Below, piece by piece: positions 1 to 6,098 of a stretch of DNA of 6,443 nucleotides. The notes beneath the pieces are model-generated. The model saw only the letters and a program-made list of their open reading frames with translations, was not told the DNA's origin and did no database searches. Within the stretch, counting starts at the first letter, position 1. Every line of letters starts with the position of its first letter. The translations under genes and the position numbers were made by a program. This DNA comes from Negativicutes bacterium (GTDB lineage Bacteria; Bacillota_C; Negativicutes; Sporomusales_B; JARLHX01). The stretch lies in the NCBI GenBank assembly GCA_031292015.1, contig JARLHY010000028.1, forward strand, positions 1 through 6,443. The letters are read 5' to 3'.

Positions 1-1
1 C

Positions 2-195
2 GGGTGTAGGAAGGAGGTGATCGCGTGGACACAGACGATAGTGCCAGATCTAGACTCTACCGTGGCTGGGCTCAGGGTTCCCAGGCAGAGCACAGGGATC
101 TTGATAGAAAAGTGCAGATACGCGTTCATCTCCAGGCTTGTCCCCAATTGGGACGCCTGCCGGTTGGATAACAACCCATCTGGCTTTTCCCACTA
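2..195 (+). other. Unassigned open frame entering from the left edge
   Basis: One + frame is open from position 2 to a TAA at 193-195, about 64 codons, and could be the 3' end of a gene that begins outside the window. The translated tail ends in residues NNPSGFSH and matches no family I recognise. Two other readings compete in the same stretch: a GTG-started 48-codon frame at 25-171 preceded by a very strong Shine-Dalgarno match, and a TTG-started minus-strand frame at 232-50 without properly spaced ribosome binding site. None shows a known motif. The stretch may equally be non-coding or a decayed gene. Confidence 0.15.
11..22 (+). promoter_or_regulatory. Extended Shine-Dalgarno-like sequence before a possible GTG start
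   Basis: AAGGAGGTGATC is complementary over all 12 bases to the usual 3' end of bacterial 16S rRNA. The GGAGG core ends 7 bases before a GTG at 25-27, which is good spacing. The ORF it would serve runs to a TAA at 169-171 (48 codons) and has no recognisable product. Read on the minus strand the same bases equal the 16S 3' tail, but the flanking sequence is not rRNA. Confidence 0.3.
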
Positions 196-225
196 AAGTG
201 CTCAATTGAATTCTTTCCGCCTGAA

Positions 226-241
226 GCCTCAATCCTGAGGC
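226..241. other. Small hairpin, possible weak terminator
   Basis: GCCTCA and TGAGGC form a perfect 6-bp stem around the 4-base loop ATCC. It lies after the open frame that ends at 195 and before the marR promoter, where a terminator would be expected. No proper U-tract follows on either strand (AGGTTGATT on +), so terminator function is doubtful. Confidence 0.2.
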
Positions 242-302
242 AGGTTGATTGCGCCTCCGGCCCGTCGAAAAACGCTGCGACGTCTTGTGAAAATACTTAC
301 AA

Positions 303-332
303 TGTCAATAGTTGACAAGTCAATAATTGATG
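303..332. promoter_or_regulatory. Tandem 15-bp palindromic operator, probable MarR site
   Basis: TGTCAATAGTTGACA (303-317) is a palindrome with perfect 6-bp arms and a 3-base centre. It is followed directly by AGTCAATAATTGATG (318-332), a degenerate copy matching at 11 of 15 positions and keeping the inner TCAA/TTGA arms. The first unit covers the -35 hexamer and the second fills the -35/-10 spacer, so a bound dimer would block RNA polymerase. The inner half-sites TTGAC-AA-GTCAA (312-323) offer an alternative register. The regulator gene begins 60 bp downstream, so autoregulation by the MarR protein is the natural inference. Confidence 0.65.
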
Positions 333-339
333 ATATACT
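312..339 (+). promoter_or_regulatory. Sigma-70-type promoter of the regulator/exporter operon
   Basis: A consensus -35 TTGACA (312-317) and a near-consensus -10 TATACT (334-339) are separated by 16 bp, in an AT-rich stretch unlike the surrounding sequence. Transcription would start near 346, giving a leader of about 45 nt before the marR ATG. The whole element is overlaid by tandem palindromes, so a strong promoter held down by a repressor is likely. Confidence 0.75.
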
Positions 340-391
340 ATAAAACAGGATTTCAAAGCAATTTTATTCAAGGGCTAGCATTGGAGTAAAT

Positions 392-895
392 ATGGACGAC
401 AAAACAAATCCAATTTTTCTTAATGTTGTTCCGGATTACGAGTTTGAGGATGCACTGGTCGGAGATATTCGGCTGACGGTAAAGGCCGTTCTGTCCGTGG
501 TGCAGCAATGTATGGGCGTCCCCATCATGGAATATCTGCTGTATATGCACTTGCTGACCGTCAAGGAACTCAGCCAGGCTGAATTGCAAAAGCGCATGGG
601 CGTAGATGGGGCGGTCATTACCCGGCTGGTCAAGCAGTTAGAGGCGAAGGGCCTGGTTGTCCGCCGCCCTGATCCCGCCGACAATCGTTTTACACTGGTG
701 ACCCTGACAGAAAAAGCCTCCAGAATGGCCGAACAGAAGCTGGATAGACGACGGAAGCTGGTAGAAGTCTTGACGCGTGGCATTGCTGATGAGGATGTTG
801 AATGCCTGAAGCATGTTCTGACGCAGGTCAGGCAGAACGCACAGGATCTCACGGCGCAGGACCTTATGGCAGAAGGTGAAATACTGAAGGAATAG
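392..895 (+). CDS. MarR-family transcriptional regulator
   Basis: This 167-aa protein is probably a dimeric winged-helix repressor that binds DNA in the cytoplasm and is released by a small ligand. Residues 60-86 (LSQAEL, then VDGAVITRLVKQLEAKG) match the helix-turn-helix and recognition helix of the family. They are followed by the wing, residues 89-106, with the characteristic RRPDPADNR and VTLTEKA segments. The C-terminal helices (about 107-155) would form the dimer interface together with the N-terminal helix. Length is slightly above the usual 140-160 aa because of an N-terminal extension of roughly 20 residues. The ATG is supported by GGAG at 383-386, five bases upstream. Being first gene behind an operator-laden promoter and ahead of an exporter, it most likely represses itself and the pump genes. 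The ligand is unknown. Confidence 0.93.
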   Translation: MDDKTNPIFLNVVPDYEFEDALVGDIRLTVKAVLSVVQQCMGVPIMEYLLYMHLLTVKELSQAELQKRMGVDGAVITRLVKQLEAKGLVVRRPDPADNRFTLVTLTEKASRMAEQKLDRRRKLVEVLTRGIADEDVECLKHVLTQVRQNAQDLTAQDLMAEGEILKE

Positions 896-896
896 T

Positions 897-924
897 CCGG
901 CTTTAGCAACCGATAAGCCGGTTG
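897..924 (+). promoter_or_regulatory. Two mutually exclusive hairpins between marR and the permease
   Basis: CCGGCTT (897-903) can pair with AAGCCGG (915-921), giving 7 bp and an 11-base loop. Alternatively CAACCG (907-912) can pair with CGGTTG (919-924), giving 6 bp and a 6-base loop. The two share bases 919-921, so only one can form. The pair sits directly after the marR stop. No strong U-tract follows, so this could be a weak terminator, an attenuator or an mRNA-processing/stability element that sets the ratio of regulator to pump. Confidence 0.3.
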
Positions 925-944
925 GTTAAATGATATGGGCACGA

Positions 945-961
945 GTATGTAAGTTTTATAC
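945..961. promoter_or_regulatory. AT-rich imperfect palindrome before permease A
   Basis: The 17 bases GTATGTAAGTTTTATAC match as an inverted repeat at 6 of 8 half-site positions and contain a -10-like TTATAC (956-961). No convincing -35 lies at proper distance upstream. The sequence does not resemble the palindrome at 303-332. It may be an internal promoter or operator remnant, or chance in AT-rich sequence. Confidence 0.15.
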
Positions 962-985
962 ACACTGTCCAGTGAAGGAGCTGGT

Positions 986-2083
986 ATGTTAAGACGTACC
1001 TGGGCGATGGCGCAAAAAGAATTCATCCAATTATTCCGCGAGCGCGCGCTATTGATTGTGCTTTTGCTGATGCCCGTGCTGCAGTTGGGCCTCTTTGCGG
1101 CGGCCATCCACACCGACATTACGCACATCCCGATGGTCGTAGCCGACCAGAGCTTAAGCCAGGCCAGCCAATCCTATCTGAACGCCCTGGTTGATTCAAA
1201 TTATTTTGACATCATCGCCAATGTATCCAGCCAGGACGATTTGATGAAAGCGATTGACGATGGGCAGGCCAGCGTTGGCATCCTGATCCCGCCGGATTTT
1301 GCTGCCAAGGTGACGCAGGGCCAGGCCAACGTACTGGTGCTGGTAGACGGCTCGGATTCCTATATCACCAATTCGGCCTACAGCACGATCAATGCCATCT
1401 CACAGACCTATGCCATCAGCCTGATTCGACTGCCGGCCAACCCGCTGAACATGAGCATTCGCATTCTGTATAACCCGGATCTCAACCAGCTTTGGTTTCT
1501 GGTGCCGGGGCTGCTGGTGGCGCTGATGCAAGGCATTACCATGAATTTGACGGCTCTGGCGATTGTGCGCGAGCGTGAAGTGGGCACGATCGAAGCGCTG
1601 CTGGTTACGCCCATCCGCCCGATCGAGCTGATGCTGGGGAAAACGATGCCTTATCTGGTGGTGGCATTCCTCAACATGAGCTCAATCTTTTTCTTCGCTA
1701 CAGTGGCTTTTGGCGTGCCCTTCATGGGAAACCTGCTGCTGTTCTTGTTATTGTCGATCATCTTTGCCACCACCGGATTGGGCCTGGGGCTGGCGATTTC
1801 AACGGCCTCGCAAACCCAGATGCAGGCGCAGCAGTTGGGCGGTATGTTCAACTTCGTGGGTATGTTTTTAGCGGGTTTCCTGTTCCCGGCCTATGCTCTG
1901 CCGCTGGTATTGAGGGTGATCGGTGCGATTTTCCCGATGACCTATTTCCTGCCAATCGTGCGGGGCGTTTTTACCAAAGGGGTGGGGCTGGCTGCCATAT
2001 GGGAACCGGTGGCCGCCTCCATATTCTTAATGGTCATGATCCTGTTTGCCGCTACGCGCCTGTTCAGGCAAAGTTTGGACTGA
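986..2083 (+). CDS. ABC-2 type transporter permease A (YbhS/YbhR-like)
   Basis: A 365-aa integral membrane subunit of an ABC exporter. It shows the standard topology of the larger ABC-2 permeases: a short cytoplasmic N-terminus with KEFIQLFRER (11-20), membrane helix 1 (about 21-42), a large external domain (about 43-168), then five helices near 170-193, 220-243, 249-272, 286-308 and 341-358. VREREVGTIEALLVTP (194-209) lies in the cytoplasmic loop after helix 2 and is the family's conserved ATPase-coupling region. FPMTYFLPIVRGVFTKG (316-332) is the typical segment before the last helix. The protein ends in SLD, like the KRLD end of its neighbour. GAAGGAG (974-980) lies five bases before the ATG. 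It is clearly paralogous to the next gene, so the pair probably forms a heterodimer. Substrate unknown; drug or toxic-compound export is likely from the MarR context. Confidence 0.9.
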   Translation: MLRRTWAMAQKEFIQLFRERALLIVLLLMPVLQLGLFAAAIHTDITHIPMVVADQSLSQASQSYLNALVDSNYFDIIANVSSQDDLMKAIDDGQASVGILIPPDFAAKVTQGQANVLVLVDGSDSYITNSAYSTINAISQTYAISLIRLPANPLNMSIRILYNPDLNQLWFLVPGLLVALMQGITMNLTALAIVREREVGTIEALLVTPIRPIELMLGKTMPYLVVAFLNMSSIFFFATVAFGVPFMGNLLLFLLLSIIFATTGLGLGLAISTASQTQMQAQQLGGMFNFVGMFLAGFLFPAYALPLVLRVIGAIFPMTYFLPIVRGVFTKGVGLAAIWEPVAASIFLMVMILFAATRLFRQSLD

Positions 2084-2104
2084 ATACCTTTGTAAGGATT
2101 TGCT

Positions 2105-3259
2105 ATGCCTATCAATTATCAACGTCTTGGCGCACTCATCCGAAAAGAAGTCACGCAATTGCTGCGGGACCGCCGGGCGCTGGCATTTATGCTCGGGCTG
2201 CCGCTGCTGCAATTATTTTTGTACGCCTACGCCGTCAACACCACCGTTTACCACATCCCGATGGCGGTGGTTGACCAGAGCCAGGATGCTAAGAGCCGCG
2301 CATTTATCCAGGCGCTGGTCAATTCGCAGTATTTTAACAGCGATATGTATTTGCAGAACCAAAACCAGGTCATCAACGCGATCGATAACGGGCAGGTCAA
2401 AGCCGGATTGATCATTCCACCCGACTTTGCCACGAACACCGACCGGGGCACCGCCAGTGTGTTGATGATTTTGGATCGATCGGACAGCGCTAGCGTGACT
2501 TCGGGTTTCAGCGGCGCCAGCCTGGTGGCTCAAAATTATTCGTTGGGGCTCATTTCCGAACAGGTCGTCCGTAAAACGGGCCTGCAGACCGCGTCGCCGC
2601 TCAGCGCCAGCAATTTGCCGATTACCACCTCGACCCGCGTGCTGTATAACCCGGATATGATCGATATCTGGTTCCTGCTGCCGGGACTGGTGGGCATGCT
2701 TTTACAAACGCTGGCAGTCCAGCAGGCAGCGCTGATCATGGTGCGGGATCGTGAGCTGGGGACGATGGAGCAAATCCTGGTTACCCCGGCACGGCCGCTT
2801 GAGATCGTCCTGAGCAAGATGATCCCGCTGTTGGGGCTGTGCTTATTGGCCTTTGGAGTGATTATCGGCCTGGGCGTGTCCTGGTTTGGCGTGCCTTTCC
2901 GCGGCAGCCTGTTTCTATATTTTTGGCTGTCTTTGCTGTTTATTGCCTCAAGCCTGGGGCTGGGGATGCTGGTCTCGGTGCGAGCCAGCACTCAAAGACA
3001 GGCTCAGCAGATGGCCCTGGCAACCATGATGTTTGGCATGCTGTTGAGCGGGATGATTTACCCACGCCTGGGCATGCCGCTCATCCCCAGGATGATTGGA
3101 GATGTCCTGCCGATGACTTACTTTATCCGAATCTCGCGCGGCATTTTCTCCAAGGGCGTTGGCTTGAGCTTTGTCTGGCAGGATGCCGTGTCCCTGGCCG
3201 TCTATACTGCCATTGTTATATTCGTCGCCGCCAGAAATTTCAAGAAACGTTTGGATTAA
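2105..3259 (+). CDS. ABC-2 type transporter permease B (YbhS/YbhR-like)
   Basis: A 384-aa paralogue of the preceding permease, with the same order of elements: KEVTQLLRDRR (14-24), helix 1 (about 25-45), external domain (about 46-185), five helices in the C-terminal half, VRDRELGTMEQILVTP (213-228) as coupling segment and LPMTYFIRISRGIFSKG (335-351) before the last helix. Both permeases share HIPM near the start of the external domain (50-53 here) and YNPD just before helix 2 (181-184), pointing to an old duplication. Extra length sits mostly in the external domain around residues 155-175. AAGGA (2094-2098) lies six bases before the ATG, and the gap from permease A is only 21 bp. It should pair with permease A to form the membrane channel. 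Confidence 0.9.
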   Translation: MPINYQRLGALIRKEVTQLLRDRRALAFMLGLPLLQLFLYAYAVNTTVYHIPMAVVDQSQDAKSRAFIQALVNSQYFNSDMYLQNQNQVINAIDNGQVKAGLIIPPDFATNTDRGTASVLMILDRSDSASVTSGFSGASLVAQNYSLGLISEQVVRKTGLQTASPLSASNLPITTSTRVLYNPDMIDIWFLLPGLVGMLLQTLAVQQAALIMVRDRELGTMEQILVTPARPLEIVLSKMIPLLGLCLLAFGVIIGLGVSWFGVPFRGSLFLYFWLSLLFIASSLGLGMLVSVRASTQRQAQQMALATMMFGMLLSGMIYPRLGMPLIPRMIGDVLPMTYFIRISRGIFSKGVGLSFVWQDAVSLAVYTAIVIFVAARNFKKRLD

Positions 3260-3269
3260 TGGTGAAGTT

Positions 3270-4268
3270 ATGGATACACCGGCAATTTTCGCTAAAGGGC
3301 TGACCAAGACCTTCAAAACCCGCAAGGGATCGCTCACCGCGGTGGATGCCCTATCGCTGCAGGTAGGCCGGGGTGAAACCTACGGCCTGATCGGCCCGGA
3401 TGGGGCCGGAAAAACCACCACCGTACGGGTGCTGCTGGGCTTGCTAACCCGTACAGCCGGTGAGAGCAGCATCATGGGCTTCGACTCGATGAAGGATACC
3501 TATGAAATCCGCCAGCGCATCGGCTACATCGCTCAGCAGAACGTGCTGCCCAGGGACATGACGGTGATGGAAAATATGAAATTTTTCGCCGGTGTGCAGG
3601 GCATGAGCAAGGAAGACCAGAAAAAGCGCATCCCGGAACTGCTGGAGTTCGCCGGTCTGAGTGATTTTACCGAGCGATTGGCGGGTAAGCTTTCGGGCGG
3701 AATGAAGAAAAAATTGGCCCTCGCTACCAGCCTGATCCACGAGCCGGAGGTGGTGCTGCTGGACGAACCGACCCTGGGCGTTGATCCGGTCAGCCGGCGG
3801 GAGTTCTGGAATTTGCTTGGCAACCTGCGCGCCGAGCGGGGCCTGACGATTTTCGTCAACACGCCCTATATGGATGAGGCCGAGCGCTGCACGCAGATCG
3901 GCCTGATCTACGGCGGCAAGCTGATCGCCAGCGGCGCGCCGGCCGATATCAAAGCGCTGGTGCCGGGACGCGTGCTCGAATTTACCCCGGCCGATTCGGT
4001 GGCGGCGCTCAGGCAGATGAATGGCATGGAGGGCATCCTGGAGGTGCAGACCTACGGTGAAAAGCTGCACGTCTTTGTGGACGAGGTGGCCCGTCGCCAG
4101 CCGCAGATTGAAGCGGCCCTGTTGGGGGCCGGCATCAGCCACAGCGAGCTGCGCCCGATTGAAGTGCGCATGGAAGAGGCCTTTATCAGCCTGGTGCAGC
4201 GCCAAACACGCCTTGAACTACAGCAGACGCAAGCCACGCGGCCGGAATCTACGAGAGGCGTAGCATGA
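3270..4268 (+). CDS. ABC transporter ATP-binding protein 1 (YbhF N-half-like, altered H-loop)
   Basis: A 332-aa cytoplasmic ATPase expected to drive the two permeases. Motifs from the chosen start: Walker A GPDGAGKTT (42-50, Lys48), Q-loop Gln89, signature LSGGM (141-145), Walker B VVLLDEP (161-167, Asp165 and Glu166), D-loop near GVDP (170-173), and C-terminal regulatory region (about 225-315). The switch His of the H-loop is replaced by Pro199 in NTPYMDEAE, where the partner has TTHYMDEAE. Asp44 replaces the usual Asn in Walker A. As I recall, both traits occur in the N-terminal half of E. coli YbhF, so this is probably the matching, less active half of a split YbhF. The frame stays open upstream to 3171, but that overlaps permease B. 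The ATG at 3270 sits 10 bp after permease B with a modest GGTGA (3261-3265). Confidence 0.92.
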   Translation: MDTPAIFAKGLTKTFKTRKGSLTAVDALSLQVGRGETYGLIGPDGAGKTTTVRVLLGLLTRTAGESSIMGFDSMKDTYEIRQRIGYIAQQNVLPRDMTVMENMKFFAGVQGMSKEDQKKRIPELLEFAGLSDFTERLAGKLSGGMKKKLALATSLIHEPEVVLLDEPTLGVDPVSRREFWNLLGNLRAERGLTIFVNTPYMDEAERCTQIGLIYGGKLIASGAPADIKALVPGRVLEFTPADSVAALRQMNGMEGILEVQTYGEKLHVFVDEVARRQPQIEAALLGAGISHSELRPIEVRMEEAFISLVQRQTRLELQQTQATRPESTRGVA

Positions 4269-5242
4269 GCACTAACCCATCTCAAAACCAGCCTTCGATC
4301 GTAGTAAAAAACCTGACCAAAAAGTTCGGGGATTTTACGGCGGTGGACAACGTCAGCTTCACCGTAGAGGCCGGGGAAGTGTTTGGCTGGTTGGGACCCA
4401 ATGGGGCCGGCAAAACCACCACCATCCGGATGCTGTTGGGGTTGATGACACCGACCTCGGGCAGCACCCACGTGCTGGGTCTCAATTCCGCCACGCAGAC
4501 CAAGGAAATGCACGCCGTGGTGGGATACATGTCTCAGTTGTTTACCCTGTATAACGACCTGACTGCCGCCGAAAACATTCGCTTTTACGGAATGATCTAC
4601 GGCCTGTCGAACAGCGAGCTAAAACAGCGCCAAGCTGAGATCATCCACATGGCCGGGTTGGATGGGCGGGAAAAAGTGCTGACCGGCGCCCTGTCAGGCG
4701 GTTGGAAACAGCGCCTGGCGCTGGGTTGCGCCATCGTGCACCGGCCCAAAGTGGTCTTTTTGGATGAGCCGACCGCCGGGGTTGACCCGATCAGCCGGCG
4801 GGAATTCTGGACGCTGATCTATGATATGGCCAAAGAAGGGGTGACGGTGCTGGTGACGACTCATTATATGGATGAAGCCGAGCTTTGCCAGCGGGTTGGT
4901 TTTATCACACAGGGGCGTCTGGTGGCAATTGACACGCCGGGCCGGCTCAAGCAGACACAGATGCGCGGCGACGTGCTGGAGATCAGCGTGTCCGACCCGG
5001 ATGCCGCCATGCGCGTGCTGAAAGCTGTACAGCAGAGCGGCAAGTTGCCGCTGGATGAAGTCGCCTTGTACGGCGCCCAGGTGCATGCGGTGGCGCCGAG
5101 CGCACAGCAGTACAAGCAGGTCATTTGGGATCTGCTGGCGGCGGAAGGGATTGGGGTTCGCTCAATCGAATGGATTGCGCCGACCCTGGAAGATGTATTT
5201 ATATCGTCGGTCAATGCACCGGAGTTGAAGGAGTCACGTTGA
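4265..5242 (+). CDS. ABC transporter ATP-binding protein 2 (YbhF C-half-like, canonical)
   Basis: A 325-aa cytoplasmic ATPase, second motor of the exporter. All motifs are intact: Walker A GPNGAGKTT (44-52, Lys50), Q-loop Gln91, signature LSGGW (143-147), Walker B VVFLDEP (163-169, Asp167 and Glu168) and H-loop His200 in TTHYMDEAE. A C-terminal domain of about 95 residues ends with PTLEDVFI (306-313), the typical tail of drug- and YbhF-type ATPases. Its start overlaps the ATPase 1 stop as ATGA (4265-4268), with GAGAGG at 4253-4258 as ribosome binding site, so translation is probably coupled and the two subunits made in equal amounts. It most likely heterodimerises with ATPase 1. Confidence 0.94.
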   Translation: MSTNPSQNQPSIVVKNLTKKFGDFTAVDNVSFTVEAGEVFGWLGPNGAGKTTTIRMLLGLMTPTSGSTHVLGLNSATQTKEMHAVVGYMSQLFTLYNDLTAAENIRFYGMIYGLSNSELKQRQAEIIHMAGLDGREKVLTGALSGGWKQRLALGCAIVHRPKVVFLDEPTAGVDPISRREFWTLIYDMAKEGVTVLVTTHYMDEAELCQRVGFITQGRLVAIDTPGRLKQTQMRGDVLEISVSDPDAAMRVLKAVQQSGKLPLDEVALYGAQVHAVAPSAQQYKQVIWDLLAAEGIGVRSIEWIAPTLEDVFISSVNAPELKESR

Positions 5243-5421
5243 TATACAACCTGCAGAGGCATCGCAATATCTTTGTGTCCGGGCAAGCAGCTGCCAACGG
5301 ATTTGGGAACGGATTGAGCGGATTGCTCGATTTCCACTCAATGGTCGGTTGCCTGGCACAGCCAGAAGATGGCTCCTGCCGGAAACGCGCTCGACTGACT
5401 TTATATGATGTTGAAAGGTAA
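5239..5421 (+). CDS. Possible small ORF between ATPase 2 and the HlyD-like gene
   Basis: A TTG at 5239-5241 overlaps the ATPase 2 stop (TGA 5240-5242) and has AAGGAG (5228-5233) five bases upstream, which is ideal spacing. The frame then runs 60 codons to a TAA at 5419-5421. The peptide has no signal, membrane helix or motif that I recognise, and part of it is encoded by a CGGATT repeat. It may be a real small protein of the operon, a decayed gene, or an inserted non-coding stretch behind an old start site of the HlyD-like gene. The last two seem as likely as the first. Confidence 0.2.
   Translation: MIYNLQRHRNIFVSGQAAANGFGNGLSGLLDFHSMVGCLAQPEDGSCRKRARLTLYDVER
5298..5324 (+). repeat. Short CGGATT repeat cluster
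   Basis: CGGATT occurs three times in 27 bases (5298-5303, 5310-5315, 5319-5324). The last copy lies in a small stem, TTGAGC/GCTCGA (5314-5319 with 5325-5330, one G-U pair), followed by only three T residues. Similar degenerate hexamer clusters occur as dispersed intergenic filler in some environmental bacterial genomes. This supports the view that the gap between ATPase 2 and the HlyD-like gene is inserted sequence. Confidence 0.35.
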
Positions 5422-5436
5422 CACAAAGGAGGAATT

Positions 5437-6072
5437 ATGCGCAGAAGATTGATTATTTATATTGTGGTGGGGGCCTTAGTGGTCATTGGGGGCGTAATCT
5501 TTTTCGTGCAGCAGGCCGCTGCCACCAACGGGGATGCTCTATTCTCGGGCACCATCGAGGCGACCGAGATCAACCTGCCGACCATGTCGGGCGGTGTGGT
5601 GGAACAGGTCAACGTTAACGAGGGAGATCAAATCCGCGAGGGCCAGGTACTGGTGGATTTATATTCCATGACAACGAAGAAGAACGAGAACGTAAGCTCG
5701 CCGATCAGCGGCGTGGTGCTGGAGCGGCTGGTCGAGCCAAGCGAGTTCGCCGCGCCTGGCAGCACCGTAATGGTGGTGGCCTCGCTGGATAACCTGACCC
5801 TGACGATCTACGTGCCGGAAAACCTGTACGGGCAATTTTTCCTGGGACAGACTTACCCGGTCACGGTCGATTCGTTCCCTGGGCAGACTTTCAACGGGAC
5901 GGTCAGTTATATCTCTAACCAGGCCGAATTTACGCCGCGCAACGTGCAGACCACCGACAGCCGCCAGACCACGGTATATGCCATCAAGCTCAATCTGGAC
6001 CCAAGCGGTGGGATGCTCAAACCGGGCATGCCGGCGGACGTGCACTTTGGCGGGCAGAGTCAAGGTCAATAA
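5437..6072 (+). CDS. HlyD/YbhG-family periplasmic-adaptor-like protein lacking the coiled-coil hairpin
   Basis: A 211-aa protein with an N-terminal membrane anchor or signal segment (about 5-25) behind basic residues RRR, then an extracytoplasmic region. Residues 37-76 (GTIEATEINLPTMSGGVV, then EGDQIREGQVLVDL) form the first half of a lipoyl/barrel-sandwich domain, and 87-118 (SSPISGVVLERLVEPSEF) the second half. A beta-barrel follows (about 119-205), with AEFTPRNVQT (163-172) and LKPGMPADVHF (194-204), which resemble E. coli YbhG. In YbhG-type adaptors a long helical hairpin joins the lipoyl halves; here only about ten residues (77-86) do so, explaining 211 instead of about 330 residues. AAAGGAGG (5425-5432) lies four bases before the ATG. 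It probably completes the exporter on the outer face of the membrane and could not bridge to a TolC-like channel. Confidence 0.88.
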   Translation: MRRRLIIYIVVGALVVIGGVIFFVQQAAATNGDALFSGTIEATEINLPTMSGGVVEQVNVNEGDQIREGQVLVDLYSMTTKKNENVSSPISGVVLERLVEPSEFAAPGSTVMVVASLDNLTLTIYVPENLYGQFFLGQTYPVTVDSFPGQTFNGTVSYISNQAEFTPRNVQTTDSRQTTVYAIKLNLDPSGGMLKPGMPADVHFGGQSQGQ

Positions 6073-6098
6073 CGCTACAAAATTTACCCTTGAAACCT

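Noticed and set aside
1..22. Reverse-complemented end of a 16S rRNA gene on the minus strand
   Set aside because: Only the 12-base GATCACCTCCTT agrees; the bases before it on the minus strand do not resemble the conserved 16S 3' helix region.
50..232. Minus-strand TTG-started 60-codon ORF
   Set aside because: The only purine-rich site directly abuts the start, no known motif is seen, and the same stretch has a longer open + frame.
285..308. Divergent promoter on the minus strand from TTGACA (308-303)
   Set aside because: No -10-like hexamer lies at 16-18 bp, and no minus-strand gene follows. The hexamer is explained as the arm of the palindrome.
436..1128. Long minus-strand frame opposite the MarR gene
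   Set aside because: It is a shadow of the marR codon pattern, crosses the marR/permease gap and encodes a low-complexity Ser/Arg-rich product with no family resemblance.
3171..3269. N-terminal extension of ATPase 1 by 33 codons
   Set aside because: It would overlap permease B by about 90 bp, has no matching part in the ATPase family, and the ATG at 3270 places the domain start correctly.
2839..3303. Plus-strand 154-codon frame over the end of permease B
   Set aside because: It is out of frame with two well-supported genes and rich in Arg, Pro, His and Cys as expected of a shadow frame. Its TAATG at 3257-3261 is not in frame with ATPase 1.
3444..4205. 253-codon minus-strand ORF opposite ATPase 1
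   Set aside because: Antisense shadow of a GC-rich coding region with a His/Gln-rich product; no ribosome binding site or motif.
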